This document shows, piece after piece, positions 32,353 to 41,465 of a stretch of 64,000 nucleotides of DNA. Below the pieces are notes generated by a model that was given only the letters and a program-made list of their open reading frames with translations, ran no database searches and was not told the origin of the DNA. Source of the stretch: Streptomyces sp. WAC05374. GTDB lineage: Bacteria > Actinomycetota > Actinomycetes > Streptomycetales > Streptomycetaceae. The stretch's first letter is position 1. Each line of letters begins with the position of its first letter. Both the position numbers and the translations under genes were made by a program. The stretch lies in the NCBI RefSeq assembly GCF_004353505.1, contig NZ_SMNQ01000015.1, positions 62,001-126,000 on the forward strand, written 5' to 3'.

Positions 32353-33671
32353 CCACTCCATCTGCCAGCGCCCGCGAGACCACCGAGGGCACCGTCTACA
32401 CGGTCACCGGCGGGGACTGGGACGAGGTCGTCCAGTCCGCGGCCAAGGCCGACGACGAGCGCATCGTCGTCAACATGGGCCCCCAGCACCCGTCCACGCA
32501 CGGCGTGCTCCGGCTCATCCTGGAGATCGACGGCGAGACCGTCACCGAGGCGCGCTGCGGCATCGGCTACCTCCACACCGGCATCGAGAAGAACCTCGAG
32601 TACCGGACGTGGACGCAGGGCACCACCTTCGTCACGCGCATGGACTACCTGACGCCGTTCTTCAACGAGGCGGCGTACTGCCTGGGCGTGGAGAAGCTGC
32701 TCGGCATCGAGGACCAGATCCCCGACCGGGCGACGATCATCCGTGTCCTGCTGATGGAGCTCAACCGGCTCTCCTCGCACCTGGTGTGCATCGCCACCGG
32801 CGGCATGGAGCTGGGCGCCACCACGATCATGATCTACGGCTTCCGGGACCGCGAGATGATCCTGGACCTGTACGAGCTGATCACCGGCCTGCGGATGAAC
32901 CACGCGTTCATCCGCCCCGGCGGACTCGCCCAGGACCTGCCCCCCGGCGCCATGGACCAGCTCCGCGAGTTCGTGAAGACGATGAAGAAGAACATGCCGG
33001 AGTACGACAAGCTCGCCACCGGCAACCCCATCTTCAAGGCCCGCATGCAGGACATCGGCTATCTGGACCTGGCCGGCTGCATGGCCCTCGGCGCCACCGG
33101 CCCGATCCTCCGCTCCGCCGGCCTCCCGCACGACCTGCGCAAGACCGACCCGTACTGCGGCTACGAGACGTACGACTTCGACGTCCCCACCGCCGACACC
33201 TGCGACGCCTACGGCCGCTTCCTCGTCCGGCTGGAGGAGATGCGCCAGTCGCTGCGGATCATCGAGCAGTGCCTGGAGCGGCTGGAGCCCGGCCCGGTGA
33301 TGGTCGCCGACAAGAAGATCGCCTGGCCCGCCCAGCTCGCCCTCGGCCCGGACGGCCTCGGCAACTCCCTCGACCACATCAAGAAGATCATGGGCACCTC
33401 CATGGAGGCCCTGATCCACCACTTCAAGCTGGTCACGGAGGGCTTCCGGGTCCCGCCCGGCCAGAGCTACACGGCGGTCGAGTCGCCCAAGGGCGAGCTG
33501 GGCGTCCATGTCGTCAGCGACGGCGGCACCCGCCCCTACCGGGTCCACTTCCGCGACCCCTCGTTCACCAACCTGCAAGCCATGGCGGCGATGTGCGAGG
33601 GCGGCCAGGTGGCCGACGTCATCGTCGCCGTCGCGTCCATCGACCCCGTGATGGGAGGCGTCGACCGGTGA
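32349..33671 (+). CDS. nuoD: NADH-quinone oxidoreductase subunit D
   Basis: A 440-residue 49-kDa-type subunit lining the quinone-binding cavity. NMGPQHPSTHGVLRLILEID opens the conserved region. GYLHTGIEKNLEYRTW contains the His and its neighbours involved in quinone chemistry, and TRMDYLTPFFNEAAY follows. The residues that formerly bound nickel in related hydrogenases are absent, as expected. The first 35 residues are a variable extension. Translation is coupled to nuoC and nuoE through GTGA overlaps. Confidence 0.96.
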   Translation: MTTPSASARETTEGTVYTVTGGDWDEVVQSAAKADDERIVVNMGPQHPSTHGVLRLILEIDGETVTEARCGIGYLHTGIEKNLEYRTWTQGTTFVTRMDYLTPFFNEAAYCLGVEKLLGIEDQIPDRATIIRVLLMELNRLSSHLVCIATGGMELGATTIMIYGFRDREMILDLYELITGLRMNHAFIRPGGLAQDLPPGAMDQLREFVKTMKKNMPEYDKLATGNPIFKARMQDIGYLDLAGCMALGATGPILRSAGLPHDLRKTDPYCGYETYDFDVPTADTCDAYGRFLVRLEEMRQSLRIIEQCLERLEPGPVMVADKKIAWPAQLALGPDGLGNSLDHIKKIMGTSMEALIHHFKLVTEGFRVPPGQSYTAVESPKGELGVHVVSDGGTRPYRVHFRDPSFTNLQAMAAMCEGGQVADVIVAVASIDPVMGGVDR

Positions 33672-34504
33672 CGGACGTCAGCTTGGGGATGCCGCAGCTC
33701 CCCGCCCCCGACTACCCCGCCGATGTGCGGGCCCGGCTGGAAGCGGACGCCAGGGAGGTCATCGCCCGCTACCCCGACAGCCGGTCCGCGCTGCTGCCGC
33801 TGCTGCACCTGGTGCAGTCGGAGGAGGGGTACGTGACCCGGACCGGCATGCGGTTCTGCGCGGAGATGCTGGACCTGACCACCGCCGAGGTCACCGCCGT
33901 CGCGACCTTCTACACCATGTACCGGCGCAAGCCCAGCGGCGACTACCAGGTCGGGGTCTGCACCAACACCCTGTGCGCGGTCATGGGCGGCGACGCCATC
34001 TTCGCGGAGCTCCAGGAGCACCTCGGCGTCGGCAACGACGAGACGACCCCGGACGGCAAGGTCACCCTCGAGCACATCGAGTGCAACGCGGCCTGCGACT
34101 TCGCGCCCGTGGTGATGGTCAACTGGGAGTTCTTCGACAACCAGACGCCCGAGTCCGCCAAGCGGCTCGTGGACGACCTTCGCGCGGGCCGCCCCGTCGC
34201 ACCGACGCGCGGCGCGCCCCTGTGCACCTACAAGGAGACCGCCCGCATCCTCGCGGGCTTCCCGGACGAGCGCCCCGGCGCGGTCGAGGCCACCGGCGGC
34301 GCGGGACCCGCCTCGCTGGTCGGCCTGAAGCTCGCCAAGGGCGAGGCCGTGCCCGGCGCACGCGTGGTCCACCCGCGCGGTGAGCCCGCCGAGGACCGGT
34401 CCATGCCCGGCTCGGAGCACCTCAGCTCGCACGACGCACCGCAAGCGACCTCGGCCTCCGACCCGCAGCACCCGTCCGGCCCGGTCACCGAGGAGGGGGA
34501 GTGA
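33668..34504 (+). CDS. nuoE: NADH-quinone oxidoreductase subunit E
   Basis: A 278-residue 24-kDa-type subunit of the NADH-dehydrogenase module holding 2Fe-2S cluster N1a. The ligands are in VGVCTNTLCAVMGG and EHIECNAACDFAPVVMVN. ATFYTMYRRKPSGDYQV and the four-helix N-terminal domain (ADVRARLEADAREVIARYPD) are typical. The C-terminal 60 or so residues (after RILAGFPDERP) are an Ala/Pro/Ser-rich extension common to actinobacteria. Starts with GTG overlapping the nuoD stop. Confidence 0.95.
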   Translation: MTDVSLGMPQLPAPDYPADVRARLEADAREVIARYPDSRSALLPLLHLVQSEEGYVTRTGMRFCAEMLDLTTAEVTAVATFYTMYRRKPSGDYQVGVCTNTLCAVMGGDAIFAELQEHLGVGNDETTPDGKVTLEHIECNAACDFAPVVMVNWEFFDNQTPESAKRLVDDLRAGRPVAPTRGAPLCTYKETARILAGFPDERPGAVEATGGAGPASLVGLKLAKGEAVPGARVVHPRGEPAEDRSMPGSEHLSSHDAPQATSASDPQHPSGPVTEEGE

Positions 34505-35847
34505 TGACGTTGGCACCCGAGATGACCAGCCCCGAGAAGCTGCTCGCACCGGTCCTGTCGGCGTTCTGGGACCAGCCGAACTCCTGGACACTGGAGACCT
34601 ACAAGCGGCACGAGGGGTACGAGGGGCTGAAGAAGGCCCTCGCCATGACGCCCGACGACCTCATCGCGTACGTCAAGGACTCCGGCCTGCGCGGCCGCGG
34701 CGGCGCGGGCTTCCCCACCGGGATGAAGTGGCAGTTCATCCCCCAGGGAGACGGCAAGCCCCACTATCTTGTTGTCAACGCCGACGAGTCGGAGCCCGGG
34801 ACCTGCAAGGACATCCCGCTCCTCTTCGCCAACCCGCATTCCCTCATCGAGGGGATCGTGATCGCGTGCTACGCGATCCGGTCCAGCCATGCCTTCATCT
34901 ACCTGCGCGGTGAGGTCGTGCCCGTCCTGCGCCGGCTGCACGAGGCCGTGCGCGAGGCGTACGCGGCGGGCTACCTCGGCACGAACATCCTCGGCAGCGG
35001 ACTCGACCTCGAACTCACCGTGCACGCGGGCGCGGGCGCGTACATCTGCGGTGAGGAGACCGCGCTGCTCGACTCGCTCGAAGGCCGTCGTGGCCAGCCC
35101 CGGCTGCGTCCCCCCTTCCCCGCGGTCGCCGGTCTGTACGCGTGCCCCACTGTGGTGAACAACGTCGAGTCGATCGCCTCGGTTCCCGCGATCCTCAACC
35201 GGGGCAAGGACTGGTTCAGGTCGATGGGCAGCGAGAAGTCCCCCGGCTTCACGCTCTACTCGCTCAGCGGCCACGTCGCCTCGCCCGGCCAGTACGAGGC
35301 ACCGCTCGGCATCACGCTGCGCCAGCTCCTCGACATGAGCGGCGGCATGCGCCCCGGCCACCGGCTGAAGTTCTGGACGCCCGGCGGCTCGTCCACACCG
35401 ATGTTCACCGACGAGCACCTCGACGTCCCCCTCGACTACGAGGGCGTCGGCGCGGCCGGCTCGATGCTCGGCACCAAGGCGCTCCAGTGCTTCGACGAGA
35501 CGACGTGCGTGGTGCGGGCGGTCACCCGGTGGACCGAGTTCTACGCCCACGAGTCCTGCGGCAAGTGCACGCCCTGCCGCGAGGGCACCTACTGGCTGGT
35601 GCAGTTGCTCCGCGACATCGAGGCCGGCAAGGGCGTCATGAGCGACCTCGACAAGCTGAACGACATCGCCGACAACATCAACGGCAAGTCGTTCTGCGCC
35701 CTCGGTGACGGCGCCGCCTCGCCGATCTTCTCGTCGCTGAAGTACTTCCGCGGGGAGTACGAGCAGCACATCACGGGCAAGGGCTGCCCCTTCGACCCGG
35801 CCAAGTCGACCGCCTGGGCGGACAACCACGTGGAGGTGACGGCGTGA
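34504..35847 (+). CDS. nuoF: NADH-quinone oxidoreductase subunit F
   Basis: A 447-residue 51-kDa-type subunit where NADH is oxidised. The FMN/NADH site is GLRGRGGAGFPTGMKWQFIP and CKDIPLLFANPHSLIEGIVI; the 4Fe-4S N3 ligands are in ESCGKCTPCREGTYW plus a later Cys in NGKSFCALGDGA. GAGAYICGEETALLDSLEG is another family mark. Start ambiguity: GTG at 34501 or ATG at 34504, the latter overlapping the nuoE stop as TGATG. Confidence 0.96.
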   Translation: MTLAPEMTSPEKLLAPVLSAFWDQPNSWTLETYKRHEGYEGLKKALAMTPDDLIAYVKDSGLRGRGGAGFPTGMKWQFIPQGDGKPHYLVVNADESEPGTCKDIPLLFANPHSLIEGIVIACYAIRSSHAFIYLRGEVVPVLRRLHEAVREAYAAGYLGTNILGSGLDLELTVHAGAGAYICGEETALLDSLEGRRGQPRLRPPFPAVAGLYACPTVVNNVESIASVPAILNRGKDWFRSMGSEKSPGFTLYSLSGHVASPGQYEAPLGITLRQLLDMSGGMRPGHRLKFWTPGGSSTPMFTDEHLDVPLDYEGVGAAGSMLGTKALQCFDETTCVVRAVTRWTEFYAHESCGKCTPCREGTYWLVQLLRDIEAGKGVMSDLDKLNDIADNINGKSFCALGDGAASPIFSSLKYFRGEYEQHITGKGCPFDPAKSTAWADNHVEVTA

Positions 35848-38342
35848 CCGTCATGGCATCCGGCCCCGCCGGGGGCGGCAGCGCGGCCGTCCCACCCGAG
35901 GACCTGGTCACCCTGACCATCGACGGGATCGAGATCTCCGTCCCCAAGGGGACCCTGGTCATCCGCGCCGCCGAACAGCTCGGCATCGAGATCCCCCGGT
36001 TCTGCGACCACCCCCTCCTCGACCCGGCCGGCGCCTGCCGGCAGTGCATCGTCGAGGTGGAGGGCCAGCGCAAGCCGATGGCGTCGTGCACCATCACCTG
36101 CACCGACGGCATGGTCGTCAAGTCCCAGCTCACCTCGCCCGTCGCGGAGAAGGCCCAGGTGGGGGTGATGGAGCTGCTGCTCATCAACCACCCGCTGGAC
36201 TGCCCGGTCTGCGACAAGGGCGGCGAGTGCCCGCTGCAGAACCAGGCCATGTCGCACGGACAGGCCGAGTCCCGCTTCGAGGGCAGGAAGCGGACCTACG
36301 AGAAGCCCGTGCCGATCTCCACGCAGGTGCTGCTCGACCGCGAGCGGTGCGTGCTGTGCGCCCGCTGCACCCGGTTCTCCAACCAGGTCGCCGGCGACCC
36401 GATGATCGAGCTGATCGAGCGCGGCGCGCTCCAGCAGGTCGGCACCGGCGAGGGCGACCCCTTCGAGTCGTACTTCTCCGGCAACACCATCCAGATCTGC
36501 CCCGTCGGCGCGCTGACCTCGGCGGCGTACCGGTTCCGCTCCCGCCCCTTCGACCTGGTCTCCTCGCCGAGCGTCTGCGAGCACTGCGCCGGCGGCTGTG
36601 CCACCCGCACCGACCACCGGCGCGGCAAGGTCATGCGGCGGCTCGCCGCCAACGACCCGGAGGTCAACGAGGAGTGGATCTGCGACAAGGGGCGGTTCGC
36701 GTTCCGGTACGCGCAACAGCGGGACCGGCTCACGACACCGCTGGTGCGCAGCGCGGAGACGGGTGAGCTGGAGCCGGCGTCCTGGCCGGAGGCCCTGGAG
36801 GCGGCGGCGCGCGGCCTGGTCCGGGGGCGCACCGGCGTCCTGACCGGCGGGCGGCTGACCGTGGAGGACGCGTACGCGTACGCCAAGTTCGCCCGGGTCG
36901 CGCTCGACACCAACGACATCGACTTCCGCGCGCGCGTGCACAGCAGCGAGGAGGCCGACTTCCTCGCCGCCCGGGTCGCCGGACGCGGCAGGGATCTGGA
37001 CGGGCGAGGGGTCACGTACACCTCCCTGGAGAAGGCCCCGGCGGTGCTGCTCGTCGGTCTGGAGGCGGAGGAGGAGGCGCCGGGCGTCTTCCTGCGGCTG
37101 CGCAAGGCGTGGCGCAAGAAGGGGCAGCGGACGTACGCGCTGGCGTCGTTCGCGACCCGGGGCCTTGCGAAGGCGGGCGGCACGCTGCTTCCGGCCGCGC
37201 CCGGCACCGAGCCCGAGTGGCTGGACGCGCTGGCCTCCGGCACGGGGCTGGACGCGGACGGCACCGCCGCCTCCCGGGCGCTGCGGGAGCCCGGCGCGGT
37301 CATCGTGGCCGGTGAGCGGCTGGCGGGAGTGCCGGGCGCGCTGACCGCGGCCGTGCGCGCCGCGGCGGCGACGGGGGCGGAACTGGTGTGGATCCCGCGC
37401 CGGGCCGGAGAGCGCGGCGCGGTGTGGGCGGGCGCGATCCCGTCGCTGCTGCCGGGCGGGCGGCCCGCGACCGATCCCCGCGCGCGTGACGAGGTCGCCG
37501 CCGCCTGGGGCGTACGCGAGCTGCCGCACCGGTACGGGCGCGACACGGGCCAGATCGTGGAGGCCGCGGCCACCGGCGAGCTGGGCGCCCTGCTCGTGGC
37601 GGGCGTGGAGGTCGCCGACCTGCCGGACCCGGCACGCGCGCGTGAGGCGCTGGACGCGGCGTTCGTCGTCTCCCTGGAGCTGCGGCCCGGAGAGGTGACC
37701 GACCGGGCGGACGTCGTCCTGCCCGTCGCCGCGGTGGCCGAGAAGCCCGGCACCTTCCTCAACTGGGAGGGCAGGGCGCGGATGTTCGAGGCCGCGCTGA
37801 AGCCGGAGCACATGACCCGCACCCTCGCCCCGGCGGACGCCCGGGTGCTGCACATGCTCGCCGACACGATGGACGTGCACTTCGCACTGCCGGACGTGCA
37901 CGCCGTACGCCGCGAGCTGGACCGGCTCGGGGCGTGGGACGGGACGCGGGCGGGCGACCCGGTGGAGTCCGCGGTTCCGCTGCCCCGCGCGGGCGAGGGC
38001 GAGGCCGTCCTGGCCGGCCACCGGATGCTGCTGGACCTGGGCGTCCTCCAGGAGGGCGACGAGGCCCTGGCGGGCACCCGCCACGCGTCGGTGGCCCGCC
38101 TGTCGGCGGCCACGGCGGCGGAGACCGGCGTCAAGGACGGCGACGTCCTGGCGGTGACCGGCCCGGCGGGCTCCGTCGAACTGCCCCTGAAGGTCACCGA
38201 CATGCCGGACCGGGTGGTCTGGCTTCCGCTCAACTCGACCCCGGGCGGCGCCCTGTCCGCCACGGGCGCCGTCCCCGGCCGGCTGGTCCGCCTCGCTGCG
38301 GCGGCCCCTGACTCCGCGGCCGCCACGGAGGTGGAGGCATGA
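35844..38342 (+). CDS. nuoG: NADH-quinone oxidoreductase subunit G
   Basis: An 832-residue 75-kDa-type subunit relaying electrons between NuoF and NuoI. Residues about 1-235 carry the iron-sulphur sites: 2Fe-2S (CDHPLLDPAGACRQC, then MASC), the His-ligated 4Fe-4S (HPLDCPVCDKGGEC), and the third cluster (CVLCARC ... CPVGAL). A fourth set, CEHCAGGC with a later EEWICDKGRF, indicates the extra N7 cluster found in some bacteria. The rest is a molybdopterin-oxidoreductase-like domain with no molybdenum site. GTG start overlaps the nuoF stop. Confidence 0.95.
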   Translation: MTVMASGPAGGGSAAVPPEDLVTLTIDGIEISVPKGTLVIRAAEQLGIEIPRFCDHPLLDPAGACRQCIVEVEGQRKPMASCTITCTDGMVVKSQLTSPVAEKAQVGVMELLLINHPLDCPVCDKGGECPLQNQAMSHGQAESRFEGRKRTYEKPVPISTQVLLDRERCVLCARCTRFSNQVAGDPMIELIERGALQQVGTGEGDPFESYFSGNTIQICPVGALTSAAYRFRSRPFDLVSSPSVCEHCAGGCATRTDHRRGKVMRRLAANDPEVNEEWICDKGRFAFRYAQQRDRLTTPLVRSAETGELEPASWPEALEAAARGLVRGRTGVLTGGRLTVEDAYAYAKFARVALDTNDIDFRARVHSSEEADFLAARVAGRGRDLDGRGVTYTSLEKAPAVLLVGLEAEEEAPGVFLRLRKAWRKKGQRTYALASFATRGLAKAGGTLLPAAPGTEPEWLDALASGTGLDADGTAASRALREPGAVIVAGERLAGVPGALTAAVRAAAATGAELVWIPRRAGERGAVWAGAIPSLLPGGRPATDPRARDEVAAAWGVRELPHRYGRDTGQIVEAAATGELGALLVAGVEVADLPDPARAREALDAAFVVSLELRPGEVTDRADVVLPVAAVAEKPGTFLNWEGRARMFEAALKPEHMTRTLAPADARVLHMLADTMDVHFALPDVHAVRRELDRLGAWDGTRAGDPVESAVPLPRAGEGEAVLAGHRMLLDLGVLQEGDEALAGTRHASVARLSAATAAETGVKDGDVLAVTGPAGSVELPLKVTDMPDRVVWLPLNSTPGGALSATGAVPGRLVRLAAAAPDSAAATEVEA

Positions 38343-39697
38343 TCCCGTACACCCTGGCAGCGGAAGACCTGTCCATGTTCGGCCGCGACCCCTGGTGGCT
38401 CGTGGTGATCAAGGCGGTCTTCTGCTTCGCCTTCCTGATGGTCACCGTGCTCTTCTCCATCGTGTGGGAGCGCAAGGTCGTCGCCTGGATGCAGCTCCGC
38501 ATCGGCCCCAACCGGCACGGCCCCTGGGGCCTCCTCCAATCCCTCGCGGACGGCGTCAAGCTGATGCTGAAGGAGGACGTGGTCGTCAAACGGGCCGACA
38601 AGGTCGTCTACATCCTCGCTCCGATCGTCGCCGCCATCCCGGCCTTCATGGCCATCGCGGTGATCCCCTTCGGCCCGGCCGGCAACGAGGTGTCGATCTT
38701 CGGGCAGCGCACCACGATGCAGCTCACCGACCTGCCCATCGCGATGCTCTACATCCTCGCCGTCGCCTCCGTCGGCATCTACGGCATCGTGCTGGCCGGC
38801 TGGTCGTCCGGCTCGACGTACCCGCTCCTCGGCGGCCTGCGCTCGTGCGCGCAGATGATCAGCTACGAGATCGCGATGGGCGCCGCCTTCGCGTCCGTCT
38901 TCCTCTACTCCGGGTCGATGTCGACCTCGGCGATCGTCGAGGCGCAGGCGGACCGCTGGTACATCATCCTGCTGCCCGTCTCGTTCATCATCTACGTCGT
39001 CACGATGGTCGGGGAGACCAACCGCGCCCCGTTCGACATGCCCGAGTCCGAGGGCGACCTGGTCGGCGGCTTCAACACCGAGTACAGCTCCATCAAGTTC
39101 GCGATGTTCATGCTCGCCGAGTACGTGAACATGGTGACCGTCTCGGCGGTGTCGGTCACGCTCTTCCTGGGCGGCTGGCGCGCCCCGTACCCGGTCTCCA
39201 CCTTCTGGGAGGGCGCGAACCACGGCTGGTGGCCGATGCTCTGGTTCGTCCTCAAGGTGCAGCTCCTGCTGTTCTTCTTCATCTGGCTGCGTGGCACGCT
39301 GCCCCGCGTCCGCTACGACCAGCTCATGAAGCTCGGCTGGAAGGTCCTCATCCCCGTCTCGGTCGTGTGGCTGATGCTGGTGGCGACCGTCCGGGCGCTG
39401 CGCAACGAGAACTACGACTTCCAGCAGATCGTGCTGTACGTCGCCGGCGCGGTCATCGCGGTCCTGCTGCTGTCCTTCGTCATCGACGTCTTCCGCGACA
39501 AGAAGGCCAAGCAGGAGGCGCGGGCGGAGCCGCCGCCCGCCGGATTCGACCCCATGGCCGGCGGATTCCCCGTACCGCCGCTGCCCGGCCAGACCCTGCC
39601 GCCGGTGCCCCGCCGACGGTCGCGCTCGGAGCGCGAGCTGATTGTCAGTGGTGGGTCCGACACTGTGAGTGAGGGAAAGGAGGCTGACGGTGTCTGA
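38339..39697 (+). CDS. nuoH: NADH-quinone oxidoreductase subunit H
   Basis: A 452-residue membrane subunit (ND1 type) linking the peripheral and proton-pumping arms and forming the quinone entry. WERKVVAWMQLRIGPNRHGP and LLQSLADGVKLMLKED lie in the first loops, GETNRAPFDMPESEGDLVGG carries conserved acidic residues, and RGTLPRVRYDQLMKLGWKVL is the last conserved part. The C-terminus (after residue 390) is an actinobacterial Pro-rich tail. The ATG overlaps the nuoG stop by ATGA. Confidence 0.96.
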   Translation: MIPYTLAAEDLSMFGRDPWWLVVIKAVFCFAFLMVTVLFSIVWERKVVAWMQLRIGPNRHGPWGLLQSLADGVKLMLKEDVVVKRADKVVYILAPIVAAIPAFMAIAVIPFGPAGNEVSIFGQRTTMQLTDLPIAMLYILAVASVGIYGIVLAGWSSGSTYPLLGGLRSCAQMISYEIAMGAAFASVFLYSGSMSTSAIVEAQADRWYIILLPVSFIIYVVTMVGETNRAPFDMPESEGDLVGGFNTEYSSIKFAMFMLAEYVNMVTVSAVSVTLFLGGWRAPYPVSTFWEGANHGWWPMLWFVLKVQLLLFFFIWLRGTLPRVRYDQLMKLGWKVLIPVSVVWLMLVATVRALRNENYDFQQIVLYVAGAVIAVLLLSFVIDVFRDKKAKQEARAEPPPAGFDPMAGGFPVPPLPGQTLPPVPRRRSRSERELIVSGGSDTVSEGKEADGV

Positions 39698-40316
39698 GAG
39701 CAACTTCCAGAATCCGGTCGCCGGCTTCGGCGTGACCTTCAAGGCCATGTTCAAGAAGCGGCTGACCGAGCAGTACCCGGAGCAGCAGAAGACGACGGCG
39801 CCGCGCTTCCACGGGCGGCACCAGCTCAACCGCCACCCGGACGGTCTGGAGAAGTGCGTCGGCTGCGAGCTGTGCGCCTGGGCCTGCCCGGCCGACGCCA
39901 TCTACGTGGAGGGCGCGGACAACACGGACGAGGAGCGCTACTCGCCCGGCGAGCGGTACGGCCGCGTCTACCAGATCAACTACGCCCGCTGCATCCTGTG
40001 CGGCCTGTGCATCGAGGCGTGCCCCACCCGGGCGCTGACGATGACGAACGAGTTCGAACTGGCCGACAGCTCCCGCGAGAACCTCATCTACACCAAGGAG
40101 CAGCTCCTCGCGGGCCTGGAGGAGGGCATGGTCGACAGTCCGCACGCCATCTTCCCCGGCATGACCGAGCAGGACTACTACCGGGGGCTGGTCACCGAGG
40201 CCGCGCCGGGCACGGTCCGCCAGGCGGCGGCCGGCGAGGGCGACGAGAAGCCCCAGGAGGGCGCGTCCGACGTCGGCGAGGACGAGCCCGCCTCGAGGAA
40301 GGTGATCGGCGCATGA
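39690..40316 (+). CDS. nuoI: NADH-quinone oxidoreductase subunit I
   Basis: A 208-residue ferredoxin-like subunit with two 4Fe-4S clusters (N6a and N6b). Ligands: C56, C59, C62 with C66 (CVGCELCAWACPADA) and C101, C104, C107 with C111 (CILCGLCIEACPTRA). GTG at 39690 is preferred as AAAGGAGG stands 7 bp before it and it starts the usual SESNFQNPVAGFGVTF. It overlaps the end of nuoH by 8 bp. Confidence 0.95.
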   Translation: MSESNFQNPVAGFGVTFKAMFKKRLTEQYPEQQKTTAPRFHGRHQLNRHPDGLEKCVGCELCAWACPADAIYVEGADNTDEERYSPGERYGRVYQINYARCILCGLCIEACPTRALTMTNEFELADSSRENLIYTKEQLLAGLEEGMVDSPHAIFPGMTEQDYYRGLVTEAAPGTVRQAAAGEGDEKPQEGASDVGEDEPASRKVIGA

Positions 40317-41158
40317 GCGCACTCGCCGCCGCGGCCTCCACCGGTGAGGCCGTGCAGTTCTGGGTGCTCGGCACCATCGCCGTCGTCGGCGCGCTGGGCA
40401 CGATCCTGATGAAGAAGGCCGTGCACAGCGCGCTCAGCCTCGCCGGGACCATGATCATCCTGGCGGTCTTCTACCTCGCCAACGGGGCGTACTTCCTGGG
40501 CGTCGTGCAGATCATCGTCTACACCGGCGCCATCATGATGCTCTTCCTCTTCGTGGTGATGCTCGTCGGCGTGACCGCCGCCGACTCGCTGAAGGAGACC
40601 CTCAAGGGCCAGCGCTGGATGGCCGCCGCCTGCGGCCTGGGCTTCGGCATCCTCCTCGTCGCCGGGATCGGCAGGGCCTCGCTGAGCACCTTCGAGGGCC
40701 TCGGCACGGCGAACGCCGGGGGCAATGTGGAGGGCCTCGCGGCGCTGATCTTCACCACCTACGTCTTCGCCTTCGAGATCACCGGCGCGCTGCTGATCAC
40801 CGCCGCCGTCGGGGCGATGGTGCTGACGCACCGGGAGCGCACCGAGCGGGCCCGTACCCAGCGGGAGCTGTCCGAGCAGCGCGTGCGGGAGGGCAAGCAC
40901 CTGCCGCCGCTGCCCGCCCCCGGCGTCTACGCCCGGCACAACGCGGTGGACATCGCCGGCCTGCTGCCCGACGGCACCCCGTCCGAGCTGACCGTCAGCC
41001 GGACGCTGCGGGCGCGCGGCCAGATCCGTGACGTGTCCCGGCAGGCGCTGGAGGACCTCAAGGCGCTGGAGCAGCGCGCGGAGGAGCGCCTCGGGCGCGG
41101 CCCCTCGAAGCCGCAGGCGTCCCGGCCCCAGGACCGCGAGGAGGAGAACGCGCAGTGA
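40313..41158 (+). CDS. nuoJ: NADH-quinone oxidoreductase subunit J
   Basis: A 281-residue membrane subunit (ND6 type). Five helices occupy residues 15-175, including the conserved NGAYFLGVVQIIVYTGAIMM segment with the mobile pi-bulge helix of complex I, and TTYVFAFEITGALLITAAVG. The long cytosolic tail (about 180-281, with charged and Pro-rich sequence) is common in Streptomyces and not found in E. coli. ATG overlaps the nuoI stop. Confidence 0.94.
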   Translation: MSALAAAASTGEAVQFWVLGTIAVVGALGTILMKKAVHSALSLAGTMIILAVFYLANGAYFLGVVQIIVYTGAIMMLFLFVVMLVGVTAADSLKETLKGQRWMAAACGLGFGILLVAGIGRASLSTFEGLGTANAGGNVEGLAALIFTTYVFAFEITGALLITAAVGAMVLTHRERTERARTQRELSEQRVREGKHLPPLPAPGVYARHNAVDIAGLLPDGTPSELTVSRTLRARGQIRDVSRQALEDLKALEQRAEERLGRGPSKPQASRPQDREEENAQ

Positions 41159-41454
41159 ATCCGGTCAATTACCTGTACCTGGCCGCCCTGTTGTTCACCA
41201 TCGGCGCGGCCGGGGTGCTGATCCGGCGGAACGCGATCGTCGTGTTCATGTGCGTCGAGCTGATGCTCAACGCCTGCAACCTCGCGTTCGTCGCCTTCTC
41301 CCGTCTGCACGGCAATCTCGACGGCCAGATCATCGCCTTCTTCACGATGGTCGTCGCCGCCGCGGAGGTCGTGGTCGGGCTCGCGATCATCGTGTCGCTG
41401 TTCCGTTCCCGCCACTCGGCCTCGGTCGACGACGCCAGCCTGATGAAGCTGTGA
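41155..41454 (+). CDS. nuoK: NADH-quinone oxidoreductase subunit K
   Basis: A 99-residue ND4L-type subunit with three helices. The conserved glutamates of the proton path are in the FMCVELMLNACNLAF helix and in MVVAAAEVVVGLAIIV. GTG overlaps the nuoJ stop. The start MNPVNYLYLAALLFTIGAAG is standard. Confidence 0.95.
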   Translation: MNPVNYLYLAALLFTIGAAGVLIRRNAIVVFMCVELMLNACNLAFVAFSRLHGNLDGQIIAFFTMVVAAAEVVVGLAIIVSLFRSRHSASVDDASLMKL

Positions 41455-41465
41455 GGGGCTGAATC

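Noticed and set aside
36296..39901. 1201-codon minus-strand frame opposite nuoG/nuoH
   Set aside because: The antisense of well-conserved nuo genes; low-complexity Arg/Ser/Ala sequence and no ribosome site.
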